From NCBI RefSeq assembly GCF_000422445.1, contig NZ_KE383838.1:62001-126000 (forward strand): a stretch of DNA of 64,000 nt. Reading direction: 5' to 3'. Under the pieces are notes generated by a model. It saw only the letters and a program-made list of their open reading frames with translations. It was not told the DNA's origin and ran no database searches. This document shows positions 36,964-45,050 of this stretch, in pieces. Position numbers and translations under genes: made by a program. The DNA is from Paenibacillus assamensis DSM 18201. GTDB lineage: Bacteria; Bacillota; Bacilli; Paenibacillales; Paenibacillaceae. Numbering within the stretch: the first letter of the stretch is position 1; every line of letters begins with the position of its first letter.

Positions 36964-37674
36964 TTAGTTAGCACGCTTATGTGCAGTTTCAGCTGTTTGC
37001 GCAGCTTTCTTCGCAGCACGGCTACGTTTAATAAGAAGACCAGTAGCTACTACAACAACTACAACAGCTGCTTCGAAGCTGTATTTTGCAACCGGATTTT
37101 CGAAGTATGGCTTCAAGAAGCTTTCGCCAACGAACATTTTGGATGCTGTAAAGGCAAGAATGGCAGCACCAATTGTAATAACAATCGGGAAGCGATCAAT
37201 CAACTTAATAACAAGCGTACTTCCCCAAACAACAATTGGAACGGAAATCAAAAGACCGATAATAACAAGCATATTGTCATGGTTTGCAGCACCTGCAACC
37301 GCGATAACATTGTCGATACCCATCGCAGCGTCTGCGATAATAATTGTACGAATTGCGCCCATTAATGTACTAGCTGCTTTGACTTCTTCATGTCCTTTGT
37401 CCTCAAGCATTAACTTAAGAGCGATCCAGACGAGAAGCAATCCTCCGACTAACATTAAGCCTTGAATTTCAAGCAACTGAACGACGAAGATCGTCGCTAC
37501 CGCACGAATAGCTACTGCTCCAAAAGTCCCCCAGAAAATAACCTTCTTCTGCTCTTCTTTCTTCAAGTTACGAGCAGCCATACCGATAACGAGTGCGTTA
37601 TCGCCTGCTAGGACAAGGTCGAGCAAAATAATACTAAGTAATGCCCCGAACCATTCCACTGAAAATAGTTCCAT
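36964..37674 (-). CDS. TerC family membrane protein, riboswitch-controlled (YkoY/YjbE-like)
   Basis: A 236-residue TerC/LysE-superfamily membrane protein with seven helices. The two Asp-containing signatures LLDLVLAGDNALVIGMA and DAAMGIDNVIAVAG are the conserved metal-linked motifs. Bacillus TerC proteins (MeeF, MeeY) export manganese and help load secreted metalloproteins. The yybP-ykoY manganese riboswitch upstream supports a manganese role. ATG 37674 follows GAGGGGGATT. The C-terminal tail is basic (KRSRAAKKAAQTAETAHKR). Confidence 0.92.
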   Translation of the reverse strand: MELFSVEWFGALLSIILLDLVLAGDNALVIGMAARNLKKEEQKKVIFWGTFGAVAIRAVATIFVVQLLEIQGLMLVGGLLLVWIALKLMLEDKGHEEVKAASTLMGAIRTIIIADAAMGIDNVIAVAGAANHDNMLVIIGLLISVPIVVWGSTLVIKLIDRFPIVITIGAAILAFTASKMFVGESFLKPYFENPVAKYSFEAAVVVVVVATGLLIKRSRAAKKAAQTAETAHKRAN

Positions 37675-37720
37675 TGTAATCCCCCTCATTTGGTCGTTGT
37701 ACCTTATATCGTTTGCATAT

Positions 37721-37752
37721 AAAAGCGCCGCTACCCAAAAAAGTAACGGCGC
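37721..37752 (-). terminator. Expression-platform terminator of the Mn riboswitch
   Basis: GCGCCG-TAC pairs with GTA-CGGCGC across 37725-37752 (one mismatch near the loop). On the minus strand it ends in TTTTATATGC. It lies between the aptamer and the terC ribosome site, where a riboswitch-controlled terminator belongs. Confidence 0.85.
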
Positions 37753-37756
37753 ACGT

Positions 37757-37915
37757 AAAAGAGACCTTCACCTTTTTGTCGGCAAGGTCTCGCAAACAAC
37801 GAATTCGTTGCCAGCATAGCCGAGGTGCACGCCCGCGCAACCTGGAATGACGACTATACTGTATAGCTACTCCCCTTATGGAGTTATGATGTTGTATAAA
37901 TACCAACCGTCACGT
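37757..37915 (-). promoter_or_regulatory. yybP-ykoY manganese riboswitch
   Basis: The minus strand carries AAGGGGAGTAGC (arm at about 37866-37877), CATTCCAGGTTGCG, and GCGAGACCTTGCCG later paired with AAGGTCTCTTTT (37757-37768). These are the conserved segments of the yybP-ykoY family that binds Mn2+ and lets transcription pass the following terminator. A TerC-family gene downstream is one of the standard targets. Confidence 0.9.
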
Positions 37916-37931
37916 GCTTTAACGTGTAATA

Positions 37932-37960
37932 ATAATATCACGGGTATACTATAAGTTCAA
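37932..37960 (-). promoter_or_regulatory. Promoter of the riboswitch-terC transcript
   Basis: On the minus strand TTGAAC (37955-37960), 17 bases, TATTAT (37932-37937). The start would be near 37925, just before the aptamer. Confidence 0.7.
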
Positions 37961-38069
37961 GAGTATTTTTACCAAGTTTTTTTAACTTATTTGAGATTGC
38001 TTGGGCAATTGCAATATCGGGTATGATTTGGTTATGATGATAACAAAATAACTTGGAGAGGTGATTGCT

Positions 38070-39044
38070 GTGAGTAACAACTCTGCCGCATCTAACTTAG
38101 AAAAAGCAACGTTCGCTGGCGGCTGTTTCTGGTGCATGGTGACACCATTCGAACAACTTCCAGGCATACACGGGATCGTCTCCGGATATATTGGCGGTCA
38201 CACCGAAAATCCCACTTACAAAGAAGTATGTTCAGAAACTACGGGTCATGCTGAAGCTGTGCAGATTACATATGATCCACATGTTTTTCCTTATCAAAAG
38301 CTGCTCGAACTTTTTTGGCAGCAAATTGACCCCACAGATGCTGGAGGACAATTTTATGATCGTGGACGCTCCTATCGGACAGCCATATTCTATCACAATG
38401 AGCAACAACGCGAGCTAGCGGAGCATTCTAAGCAGCAGCTTGAAGCCAGTGGAAGATTCAACAAACCAATCGCCACTGAGATCGTACCCGCTGCAACGTT
38501 TTATGAAGCTGAAGAGTATCACCAGTATTACCACATGAAAAATCCAGCTCATTATAAACGATATCGCAAAGGTTCAGGACGAGATGCATTCATCGCAGAA
38601 CATTGGGGAGTCAGTGATGTAGAACGACATCAATTGAAAGAAAAGTTAAATCCAATGCAATATCACGTTACGCAAAATAACGCTACTGAACCCCCCTTCC
38701 AAAATGAATTTTGGGATCACGAAGAAGAAGGCATTTATGTGGATATCGTCTCTGGCGAACCATTATTTAGTTCCGTGGACAAATACGATTCAGGCTGCGG
38801 CTGGCCAAGCTTCACCAAGCCACTTCACCCTTTTAACGTTACAGAGGAACTGGATTTAACCCACGGTATGATCAGAACAGAGGTCCGCAGTCGTTTCGGA
38901 GATTCGCATCTGGGGCATGTATTTGATGACGGCCCAACCCCAGCAGGGCTTCGCTATTGCATAAACTCGGCAGCATTACGCTTTATTCCTGCTTCTAGAC
39001 TAAAGGAAGAAGGGTATGAGCAATTCGTGTCAATGTTTGCTTGA
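38070..39044 (+). CDS. msrAB: Fused peptide methionine sulfoxide reductase MsrA-MsrB
   Basis: A 324-residue fusion repairing both S- and R-methionine sulfoxide. The MsrA domain (about 10-165) has Cys19 in [13 protein letters not shown] as nucleophile. The MsrB domain (about 185-320) has [26 protein letters not shown] and Cys297 in [11 protein letters not shown] as nucleophile. No signal peptide, so cytoplasmic. GTG 38070 is preferred because GGAGAGG ends directly before the other in-frame GTG at 38061. Some Firmicutes keep the two enzymes separate; the fused A-then-B order is common. Confidence 0.95.
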   Translation: MSNNSAASNLEKATFAGGCFWCMVTPFEQLPGIHGIVSGYIGGHTENPTYKEVCSETTGHAEAVQITYDPHVFPYQKLLELFWQQIDPTDAGGQFYDRGRSYRTAIFYHNEQQRELAEHSKQQLEASGRFNKPIATEIVPAATFYEAEEYHQYYHMKNPAHYKRYRKGSGRDAFIAEHWGVSDVERHQLKEKLNPMQYHVTQNNATEPPFQNEFWDHEEEGIYVDIVSGEPLFSSVDKYDSGCGWPSFTKPLHPFNVTEELDLTHGMIRTEVRSRFGDSHLGHVFDDGPTPAGLRYCINSAALRFIPASRLKEEGYEQFVSMFA

Positions 39045-39094
39045 GAAAAAGCATCATTATCATGTTGTATCATTCATTACCATCACAAATAAAT

Positions 39095-39137
39095 AGAGCA
39101 CCCTTCAACCATCTCATGTACGGCTGAAAGGTGCTCT
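39095..39137. terminator. Bidirectional terminator between msrAB and the carrier-protein gene
   Basis: AGAGCACC and GGTGCTCT arms with an inner TTCA/TGAA and CC/GG. TTTC follows on the plus strand. It separates the convergent genes msrAB and the carrier protein. Confidence 0.85.
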
Positions 39138-39179
39138 TTCGATACAACAAAGTGATTCACACATTTGATTTAACAAGTG

Positions 39180-39422
39180 TTACGCTGATTTTTTCTTCAC
39201 GAATGCTACGATATTATTGAAAGTCGTGAGGTCAGAAAATAAAAAATCTTCATCTGATATTTTGAAATTATATTCTTGTGCGGTTGCAGTCAATATTTGC
39301 ACGTGAGTAATAGAATCGATGCCCCACAGTTCATCAATTGGCGTATCCAACTCATCCTCGGACATTACGACACTATACGTTTTAAATATTTCACGAACTC
39401 TCGACTCTACTGTTGATTCCAT
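39180..39422 (-). CDS. Acyl carrier protein paired with a BtrH-like gene
   Basis: An 80-residue carrier protein with phosphopantetheine Ser37 in LWGIDSITHVQILTA. The helix-II region matches carrier proteins, but the rest (ELDTPIDE, YNFKISDEDFLF) is unlike fatty-acid AcpP, so it is a dedicated secondary-pathway carrier. It lies 37 bases after the BtrH-like gene on the same strand, and the two form a small operon ended by the terminator at 39095. In butirosin synthesis the carrier BtrI and the acyltransferase BtrH form such a pair, and AsbD/AsbE do so in petrobactin synthesis. No loading ligase is in the neighbourhood, so the acyl group is unknown. Confidence 0.85.
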   Translation of the reverse strand: MESTVESRVREIFKTYSVVMSEDELDTPIDELWGIDSITHVQILTATAQEYNFKISDEDFLFSDLTTFNNIVAFVKKKSA

Positions 39423-39459
39423 TTTTCCACCCCATAATATTTGATTAGATTGCTCCGTT

Positions 39460-40455
39460 TTATTTTGCAGCTACTAGCGTCAACGACCACATTTCTTTTT
39501 CCATCTCAAGTAATTCTTTTCCCTTTGCATGGATTAGATTCAGATTCAATTGTTTATCATCTGAAAGTGTTTTGTTGATGAAGATTTGTTTGATAGCTTT
39601 CCAACCTTGTTGAATACGCTTGTTTGCCCGACTCATTTCTTTTCCTAGCGCTTCATCAATCTGGCCTATTTCAACTAATGATTGAATCAAAAAGTTATTG
39701 CCGAGATGTCGATTCTCAATGATATTTATGCCAATTAAAGAAATACTAATATAATCATCAAACTGATCCGCTGCTGCCTTGATATCCCATAATCCATCAA
39801 ATGAGAATTGTGCTAACTCCTCCACCAATCGTTCTGCATTGCGCCTTACATCTCGAATCGATAGTTGATAGGGTTCAATTTCATCATTAAATTGATATGT
39901 AAAAGCATGCGGTTCTCCGTTGGCTGGAGTTGTCACCGCTGTAGAATTCATAAACGCACGAATAAGCCTTTCCTCGGGCACTTCATGAGTACGATAGCCT
40001 TCAATATCATCGTCTAGGACAGCGTACATATTCGTTTCAGGGTCATAACCATTAATGATGGAATAATGACTCATATGAAACTTTTCCCACGCGATATTTT
40101 TAGGCAGCCAATAAAATAAGTCAACGTGGATCTTAACAAGCTGCTTCTTTTCCAAAATAATGTGCTTAAGCTCTTCAACAAAATGATCCATGTCTTTAAA
40201 GAATATTGGCTCTTCTTTAACAATGACTTTGCTCAATATGTATTTGTCCCAGTTCGTACTATAATCCAACACCTCGATGGTAGGCGTCATAAATGAATAA
40301 TCAATAGCTGCCCCCCATGTTTTATAAGAATAGTCGTTCATATATGAGGCGTATTTATAGCTTGGTTCTAACTGGCTTGCAATCGTATAGTGGGAGTTCA
40401 AAATGCAATTCATCCAAAAATCGTTGTACGGTGTTAACGGTATGGAATACTGCAT
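39460..40455 (-). CDS. BtrH-like (papain-fold) putative ACP-dependent acyltransferase
   Basis: A 331-residue cytoplasmic protein, probably of the butirosin BtrH N-terminal family. The features seen are Cys17 in FWMNCILNSHYTIASQ as possible nucleophile, then 113 residues later His130 in MSHYSIINGYDPE, followed by YAVLDDD (candidate acid residue). A cysteine, a later HY/HF-x-x-x-GYD and an Asp is the order of the cysteine-peptidase-like fold. The remainder (about 190-331) is helical. BtrH moves an acyl group from a carrier protein to an amine of an aminoglycoside, and AsbE does a like step to a polyamine; with the carrier gene 37 bases downstream, the same chemistry is inferred here. GAGGTGCTCGTAC gives a sound start. 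Substrate unknown; family assignment is by motif and context. Confidence 0.65.
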   Translation of the reverse strand: MQYSIPLTPYNDFWMNCILNSHYTIASQLEPSYKYASYMNDYSYKTWGAAIDYSFMTPTIEVLDYSTNWDKYILSKVIVKEEPIFFKDMDHFVEELKHIILEKKQLVKIHVDLFYWLPKNIAWEKFHMSHYSIINGYDPETNMYAVLDDDIEGYRTHEVPEERLIRAFMNSTAVTTPANGEPHAFTYQFNDEIEPYQLSIRDVRRNAERLVEELAQFSFDGLWDIKAAADQFDDYISISLIGINIIENRHLGNNFLIQSLVEIGQIDEALGKEMSRANKRIQQGWKAIKQIFINKTLSDDKQLNLNLIHAKGKELLEMEKEMWSLTLVAAK

Positions 40456-41095
40456 GTACGAGCACCTCTTTCCCTGATAATCGTTTGATTGGCATAATTG
40501 TGTAATTAAAATGATTCGAAGCAGAGCCTGTAGCCTTACATGAGGAATTATCCATGATGTAGTTTAATAGAATAACACAAGCATTACATATACTTGCACA
40601 TAAATAGAACATTTATAAATATACGAATATATACATAATTGTTCACTGAATAGATAAACATCAACGTACACATAAGCAAAAAAGAAGATTGCCTCGCAAA
40701 TACCTAATTATGCACGTTCGTTCCATAACAAGTATTCAAAGTATTACTTCCCGAGAGTGTACAGATTTCCTAAAATCAACCTAAAGATACACCAATAATT
40801 TGCAAATATTATTGATTCTCTTAATTATATTGTTTATACTTCTTAATAAATCATTAACAGCATGAAAATATTGCTAATAAGTTGCTATATCTAGAAGAAT
40901 ACCGCTAACTATATGTTCTGTCAATTGTTATAGCGCTTGAACTTTGGAGATTATTTTCCATCTACTTACATATTGTTGTGTAGCTACTATCCTATTACTT
41001 CTTTGATTTGCACAGAAATGATAGTAACTGAAATGGCTTTTCGATTAATTGTTTATTCACATTTTATACATATATAAATGAGTGGAGGGCTTTTA
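40456..41095. other. Divergent AT-rich control region
   Basis: About 640 bases with no coding-like frame, lying between the BtrH-like gene (minus) and the glycosyltransferase (plus). On the plus strand TTGATT (40812-40817), 17 bases, TATACT (40835-40840) is a plausible vegetative promoter that would give the glycosyltransferase a 5' leader of about 250 bases. I found no clear promoter on the minus strand and no recognisable riboswitch. The length and AT-richness stand out against the compact neighbouring genes. Confidence 0.55.
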
Positions 41096-41989
41096 ATGGA
41101 ACACATCTATTCAGCTTCAGTTATCATTCCTACTTACAATCGTATTAACAATTTGAAACGCTCATTGGATTCTTTAGTCGAGCAGCAGCTTCCTAAAGAT
41201 GAATTTGAAGTTCTCATTTGTGACGATGGGTCAAGTGAAGATACGCTAGGATTAGCGAAGAAATACGATGGACTATTGAACATCAAATACTTTTATCAAG
41301 AAGACAAAGGTTTCAGAGCTGCTGCTGCACGCAATCTAGGTATTCGCAATGCGGAAGGTAATCTATGCATTTTCATTGATAATGGGATTATTCTGCACAA
41401 AGATGCGATTCAAGAGCATATCAATGCTCACCAAGAAAGCAGTAAGCCAAGTGCTGTGCTGGGCTATGTTTACGGTTATGACATGGCAACCAGCAATCAT
41501 GAGGAGATACGAGGAGTTGTCGAAGATAACTCTATAGATGGTGCTATAGAAACATTGCGCAATATGAAAATTCTTGATATTCGTGAAAAGCACTATCTTG
41601 AGTTTGGGGACGATCTTGAAGCATGGCCTGCCCCATTTGTTGTACTCTGGACATGTAATGTTTCTGTTCCTCGGGAAACGCTGCTCGAAATCGGGATGTT
41701 CGATGAGAACTACACCACTTGGGGTGGAGAAGATATCGATCTAGCCTTGGCACTTCTCCAACATGGAGCTACCATCAAACTGGCGCGAGCTTCAATGAGC
41801 ATTCACTTCCCACATGAGAAAGAGCACGACTGGGAAATTGATGAAGAAAAGGGAAAATTGGAACTGATGCAAAAGAAAGAATATTTGGTTAGCAAATATT
41901 CTTCTCCAGAACTGAAACGTTGGATGGAGATAAATGACATAGACCAACTCAATCGAGTACTATTAGCAGAACGGCAGTCAATCCGATAG
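41096..41989 (+). CDS. Family 2 (GT-A) glycosyltransferase
   Basis: A 297-residue cytoplasmic transferase. The N-terminal GT-A domain begins VIIPTYNRINNLKRSLDSL with the nucleotide-binding CDDGS (Asp43/Asp44) and KGFRAAAARNLGIRNAEG. The C-terminal galactosyltransferase-like segment has LWTCNVSVPRETLLEIGMFD and WGGEDIDLALALLQHG, whose Glu-Asp pair is the usual acceptor/catalytic site. The metal-binding DXD position reads FIDNG (93-97), so the second Asp is absent. No membrane helix. ATG 41096 lies seven bases after GGAGG. It is divergent from the carrier-protein/BtrH-like pair and convergent with the CE2-type gene. Sugar donor and acceptor unknown. Confidence 0.87.
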   Translation: MEHIYSASVIIPTYNRINNLKRSLDSLVEQQLPKDEFEVLICDDGSSEDTLGLAKKYDGLLNIKYFYQEDKGFRAAAARNLGIRNAEGNLCIFIDNGIILHKDAIQEHINAHQESSKPSAVLGYVYGYDMATSNHEEIRGVVEDNSIDGAIETLRNMKILDIREKHYLEFGDDLEAWPAPFVVLWTCNVSVPRETLLEIGMFDENYTTWGGEDIDLALALLQHGATIKLARASMSIHFPHEKEHDWEIDEEKGKLELMQKKEYLVSKYSSPELKRWMEINDIDQLNRVLLAERQSIR

Positions 41990-42010
41990 CTCAATCATTT
42001 CATGAATGTA

Positions 42011-42041
42011 TAACAGGGGATGCCAAGTGCATCCCCTGTTA
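42011..42041. terminator. Terminator between glycosyltransferase and CE2-type gene
   Basis: TAACAGGGGATGC and GCATCCCCTGTTA form a perfect 13-bp stem with a five-base loop between the two convergent stops. No strong T tract on either side. Confidence 0.8.
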
Positions 42042-42057
42042 CTGTACCTATACCATT

Positions 42058-43113
42058 TTACCAAGCCATTATACGCTTAATCTCTTGAGTAAGTTGATCT
42101 GCCATTTTAACATGTGTATTCGTAGTCGGGTGCCCCTCTTCACCAAGCCCATCCCGCTGCGTATCAATCAAATCAAATATAAGTGAGTAAATATTCAAAT
42201 CGCCTGCCGCTCGAAGTTGTTCACATGCCTCAACAACATAATCTTTAAGTGGCCATTGTTGAAATGGACCAAGTGTCATTACAATCTTCGCCTGAGGATA
42301 ATTGCTGCGTATACGTGTAACGAATCTACAATAGGTTGTGACAAACTCTTGTTGATCAATAGCAAAGTTATTATCATTGGTTCCTAAATTAATGACAACG
42401 AGATCAGGAATCCAGCTCGAGAAATCCCATCTTGATTCAGGTATGATTGGATTGAGCCTCTTATATTGTACTGGCATCGTGTTGTCTCTATCATTGTCAT
42501 AATTAACGACCAAACCGATACCTGATACAGCTATCGTGTGATGCTCAGCGTCAAGCGCATGAGTCGCAATCGTGCCATAAGCAAGTTCGTTATTTTCATT
42601 TTCGGGTTTCGTTAGATCCTCTTCCCTGCCTTCATTACCAGAACCGCAGCTAATTGAATCGCCAATAATCTCTACTTTGCGCGTTAACCGTGCTGGCGGT
42701 TCTAGAAAAGTTCCCCCTTCAGACAGGGTGAAGCCCATAAACTGAATACTTCCGAACATCCCTTCCGTCCGTTTATATACTTCAATCGTATGTACGTCAT
42801 CACGAAGATCTGTTGCCAGCGTGTATACCGATACCCCTGCATCAATGTAGAGCTTGTAGGGCTCGCCACCATCTATGCTCACATTTACCCATGAGTGATC
42901 TCGATGTTTCACGGTCATATACATCGTAATGGAAGAGCCTTTAAACCGAGCTGCAATCGAACTTCCCGGCCAAGATAGTATAGGTCCACCATCATCTGAC
43001 CAATCTATTCTACCCACATAACGTATACTATTTCGCATATCAAATTGAGCGCTCTTCAACTGTTCGCCGCTCGGCCGCACGATTGGCTGCCAATACTTGT
43101 TCATTACTTCCAC
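42058..43113 (-). CDS. SGNH/GDSL esterase, carbohydrate esterase family 2-like
   Basis: A two-domain esterase of about 351 residues. The N-terminal half is a beta-sandwich (YVGRIDWSDDGGPILSWPGS, ITMYMTVKHRDHSWVNVSID); the C-terminal half is an SGNH hydrolase with nucleophile Ser in EIIGDSISCGSG, oxyanion residues in NLGTNDNNF, and the last catalytic His in GEEGHPTTNTHVKMA. This plan is that of CE2 enzymes, which remove acetyl groups from xylan or other glycans and sugars. There is no signal peptide, so it would act on imported or internal sugars. The start is unclear: GTG 43113 lies 11 bases after AAGGAG; ATG 43104 is an alternative. Divergent from the GH9 gene. Confidence 0.85.
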   Translation of the reverse strand: MEVMNKYWQPIVRPSGEQLKSAQFDMRNSIRYVGRIDWSDDGGPILSWPGSSIAARFKGSSITMYMTVKHRDHSWVNVSIDGGEPYKLYIDAGVSVYTLATDLRDDVHTIEVYKRTEGMFGSIQFMGFTLSEGGTFLEPPARLTRKVEIIGDSISCGSGNEGREEDLTKPENENNELAYGTIATHALDAEHHTIAVSGIGLVVNYDNDRDNTMPVQYKRLNPIIPESRWDFSSWIPDLVVINLGTNDNNFAIDQQEFVTTYCRFVTRIRSNYPQAKIVMTLGPFQQWPLKDYVVEACEQLRAAGDLNIYSLIFDLIDTQRDGLGEEGHPTTNTHVKMADQLTQEIKRIMAW

Positions 43114-43347
43114 TATTATGTCCACTCCTTAAGCAATCGTTAGCGTCATCGTCAGTCTCAAGCTGCAAAGACCGTTCTGTCTCTACTATCGCCATACATA
43201 CTACTAACCTATTTGTATCTATCAACGAAAATGGAAGATATACGTAAATATTGTAACATACAAGAAGCAGACAACAGATATTTTAAGCTATAATAAGATT
43301 AGTTTTTTTCGTTTATTTGGAAACAAAATAGAAAGGAGCCTCATTTC

Positions 43348-44976
43348 ATGAATCGAAGGTCGAGTCGTGCCATTGTTGTTAATCAGATCGGTTATCCTCT
43401 CCATAGCACTAAACAAGCTGTGTTCACAAAGGATGGAACCTTTCATGTTGTGAACGAAAACAGTGGGAAAATTGTTTTTACAGGGCGAACGAGTTGTTTA
43501 AACAACGATCCTGCTAGCGGTCACATGGTGGCTCTCGGTGATTTTAGCGAGTTGAACGAAGTTGGAAGATTCTACATACAACATGAAATGGAAAACGTGA
43601 CTTCTGCCTCATTTTCGATCCAGCCACATCCATATACCGCTCTTCATCACGGACTATTAAAAGCATTCTATTACTTTCGCTGTGGACAAGAGCTTACACC
43701 AGAACTTGCTGGCCCATGGCACCATAGTGCCTGCCACCTAGCAGTGGGATTCATTTATGACAATCCTGAGCAAAGCTTGGATTGCTCAGGGGGTTGGCAT
43801 GATGCTGGCGACTACGGAAAATATATAGTACCTGGAGCAAAAGCGGTTGCCGACTTGCTGCTCGCATATGAGCTGTATCCCAGCGCCTTTCGTCGTCCTG
43901 TCCCTATTCCAGAAACAGATGGAATCCTTCCAGATATACTGCATGAATGCCGTTGGGAGTTAGACTGGATGTTTAAGATGCAGCACCCGTCCGGAGGTGT
44001 GTTTCACAAACTTACTACACATCAGTTCCCTCCATTAACTACTTTGCCGGAGCACGATCTAGAACCGCTTATCTTTTCTCCCATGTCATCGACAGCAACT
44101 GGTTGTTTTGCTGCGATAATGGCGAAGGCTGCACGAATCTACCAACCATTCGATGCAGACTATGCACACAAGTGTATGCAAGCATCTGTTCTCGCATGGA
44201 AGTGGTTAGTAAACAATCCAGATGTACTCGCATTCCGTAATCCACCTGACATCGGTACAGGCGATTACAGTGACCAACAAGACATAGACGATCGTTATTG
44301 GGCTGCTTGTGAATTGTACGCTACGACAAATAACCCTGTTTATCATGATGCACTGCTGACGATGAGCAAAGAAGCGTTCCATAAATTTGGGCTTTGCTGG
44401 TCCAATATCGGTGGATACGGCACCATAGCCTATTTACTGAGCGTTACTACGCAGACGGATTCCGAATTATATGATCAGTTGTTAAGTGGACTTCGGAATG
44501 AAGCCGACTATATGCTCTGGAAGAGCACAACAGACGGTTATGGCATTTCACTGCTTAAAGATGAATATATTTGGGGCAGCAACAAAGTTGTGATGAACAA
44601 CGCTATGCTGTTATTGATAGCCTATCGCTTTTTTGAAGACAAACGATACGAAGCAGCCGCATTGAATCATGTTCATTACCTTTTAGGACGTAATTCACTT
44701 GATCTAAGTTATATAACAGGTTTCGGAGATCGTCCTGTCCAACATCCACATTACCGCCCAAGTATTGCAGATGACATTAAAGACCCTGTACCTGGACTTG
44801 TTAGCGGTGGACCTAATGCTGGCTTACATGATGATATTTCAAAAAAATGCCTCCAAGGTCTGCCACCAGCTCAATGCTTTATCGATCATGAAGATAGTTA
44901 CGCCACCAATGAAGTAGCTATCTATTGGAATTCCCCTGCTTTATTCGTACTTTCCCATTGGGTGCAGCAGAAATAG
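43348..44976 (+). CDS. Glycoside hydrolase family 9 enzyme, no signal peptide
   Basis: A 542-residue GH9 enzyme. An N-terminal immunoglobulin-like CelD_N domain (about 8-95, starting VVNQIGYPLHSTKQAVF) precedes the (alpha/alpha)6 barrel with Asp152 and Asp155 in SGGWHDAGDYGKY as catalytic base pair and Glu522 in DSYATNEVAIYWNSP as acid. HYLLGRNSLDLSYITGFGDR followed by HPHYRPS is the conserved substrate-cleft block. Most GH9 enzymes are secreted endoglucanases, but this one has neither signal peptide nor carbohydrate-binding module, so it probably cuts short beta-linked oligosaccharides inside the cell, as exo-glucosaminidase or cellodextrinase-type members do. AAAGGAG precedes the ATG. CE2-type esterase is the divergent neighbour. 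Confidence 0.92.
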   Translation: MNRRSSRAIVVNQIGYPLHSTKQAVFTKDGTFHVVNENSGKIVFTGRTSCLNNDPASGHMVALGDFSELNEVGRFYIQHEMENVTSASFSIQPHPYTALHHGLLKAFYYFRCGQELTPELAGPWHHSACHLAVGFIYDNPEQSLDCSGGWHDAGDYGKYIVPGAKAVADLLLAYELYPSAFRRPVPIPETDGILPDILHECRWELDWMFKMQHPSGGVFHKLTTHQFPPLTTLPEHDLEPLIFSPMSSTATGCFAAIMAKAARIYQPFDADYAHKCMQASVLAWKWLVNNPDVLAFRNPPDIGTGDYSDQQDIDDRYWAACELYATTNNPVYHDALLTMSKEAFHKFGLCWSNIGGYGTIAYLLSVTTQTDSELYDQLLSGLRNEADYMLWKSTTDGYGISLLKDEYIWGSNKVVMNNAMLLLIAYRFFEDKRYEAAALNHVHYLLGRNSLDLSYITGFGDRPVQHPHYRPSIADDIKDPVPGLVSGGPNAGLHDDISKKCLQGLPPAQCFIDHEDSYATNEVAIYWNSPALFVLSHWVQQK

Positions 44977-44980
44977 GTAA

Positions 44981-45045
44981 GAGAGATGCTCCGTCATTCA
45001 CACACTCGTTACATCACGGAATGACGGAAGCTAATCTCTCTTTTT
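44981..45045. terminator. Terminator between GH9 gene and BtrH-F5/8C gene
   Basis: Outer GAGAGAT/ATCTCTC and inner CCGTCATTC/GAATGACGG arms, followed by TTTTT on the plus strand. Confidence 0.8.
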
Positions 45046-45050
45046 AAAAA

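Noticed and set aside
39180-39422. Housekeeping AcpP for fatty-acid synthesis
   Set aside because: Sequence outside the Ser37 region is unlike AcpP and no fab genes are near.
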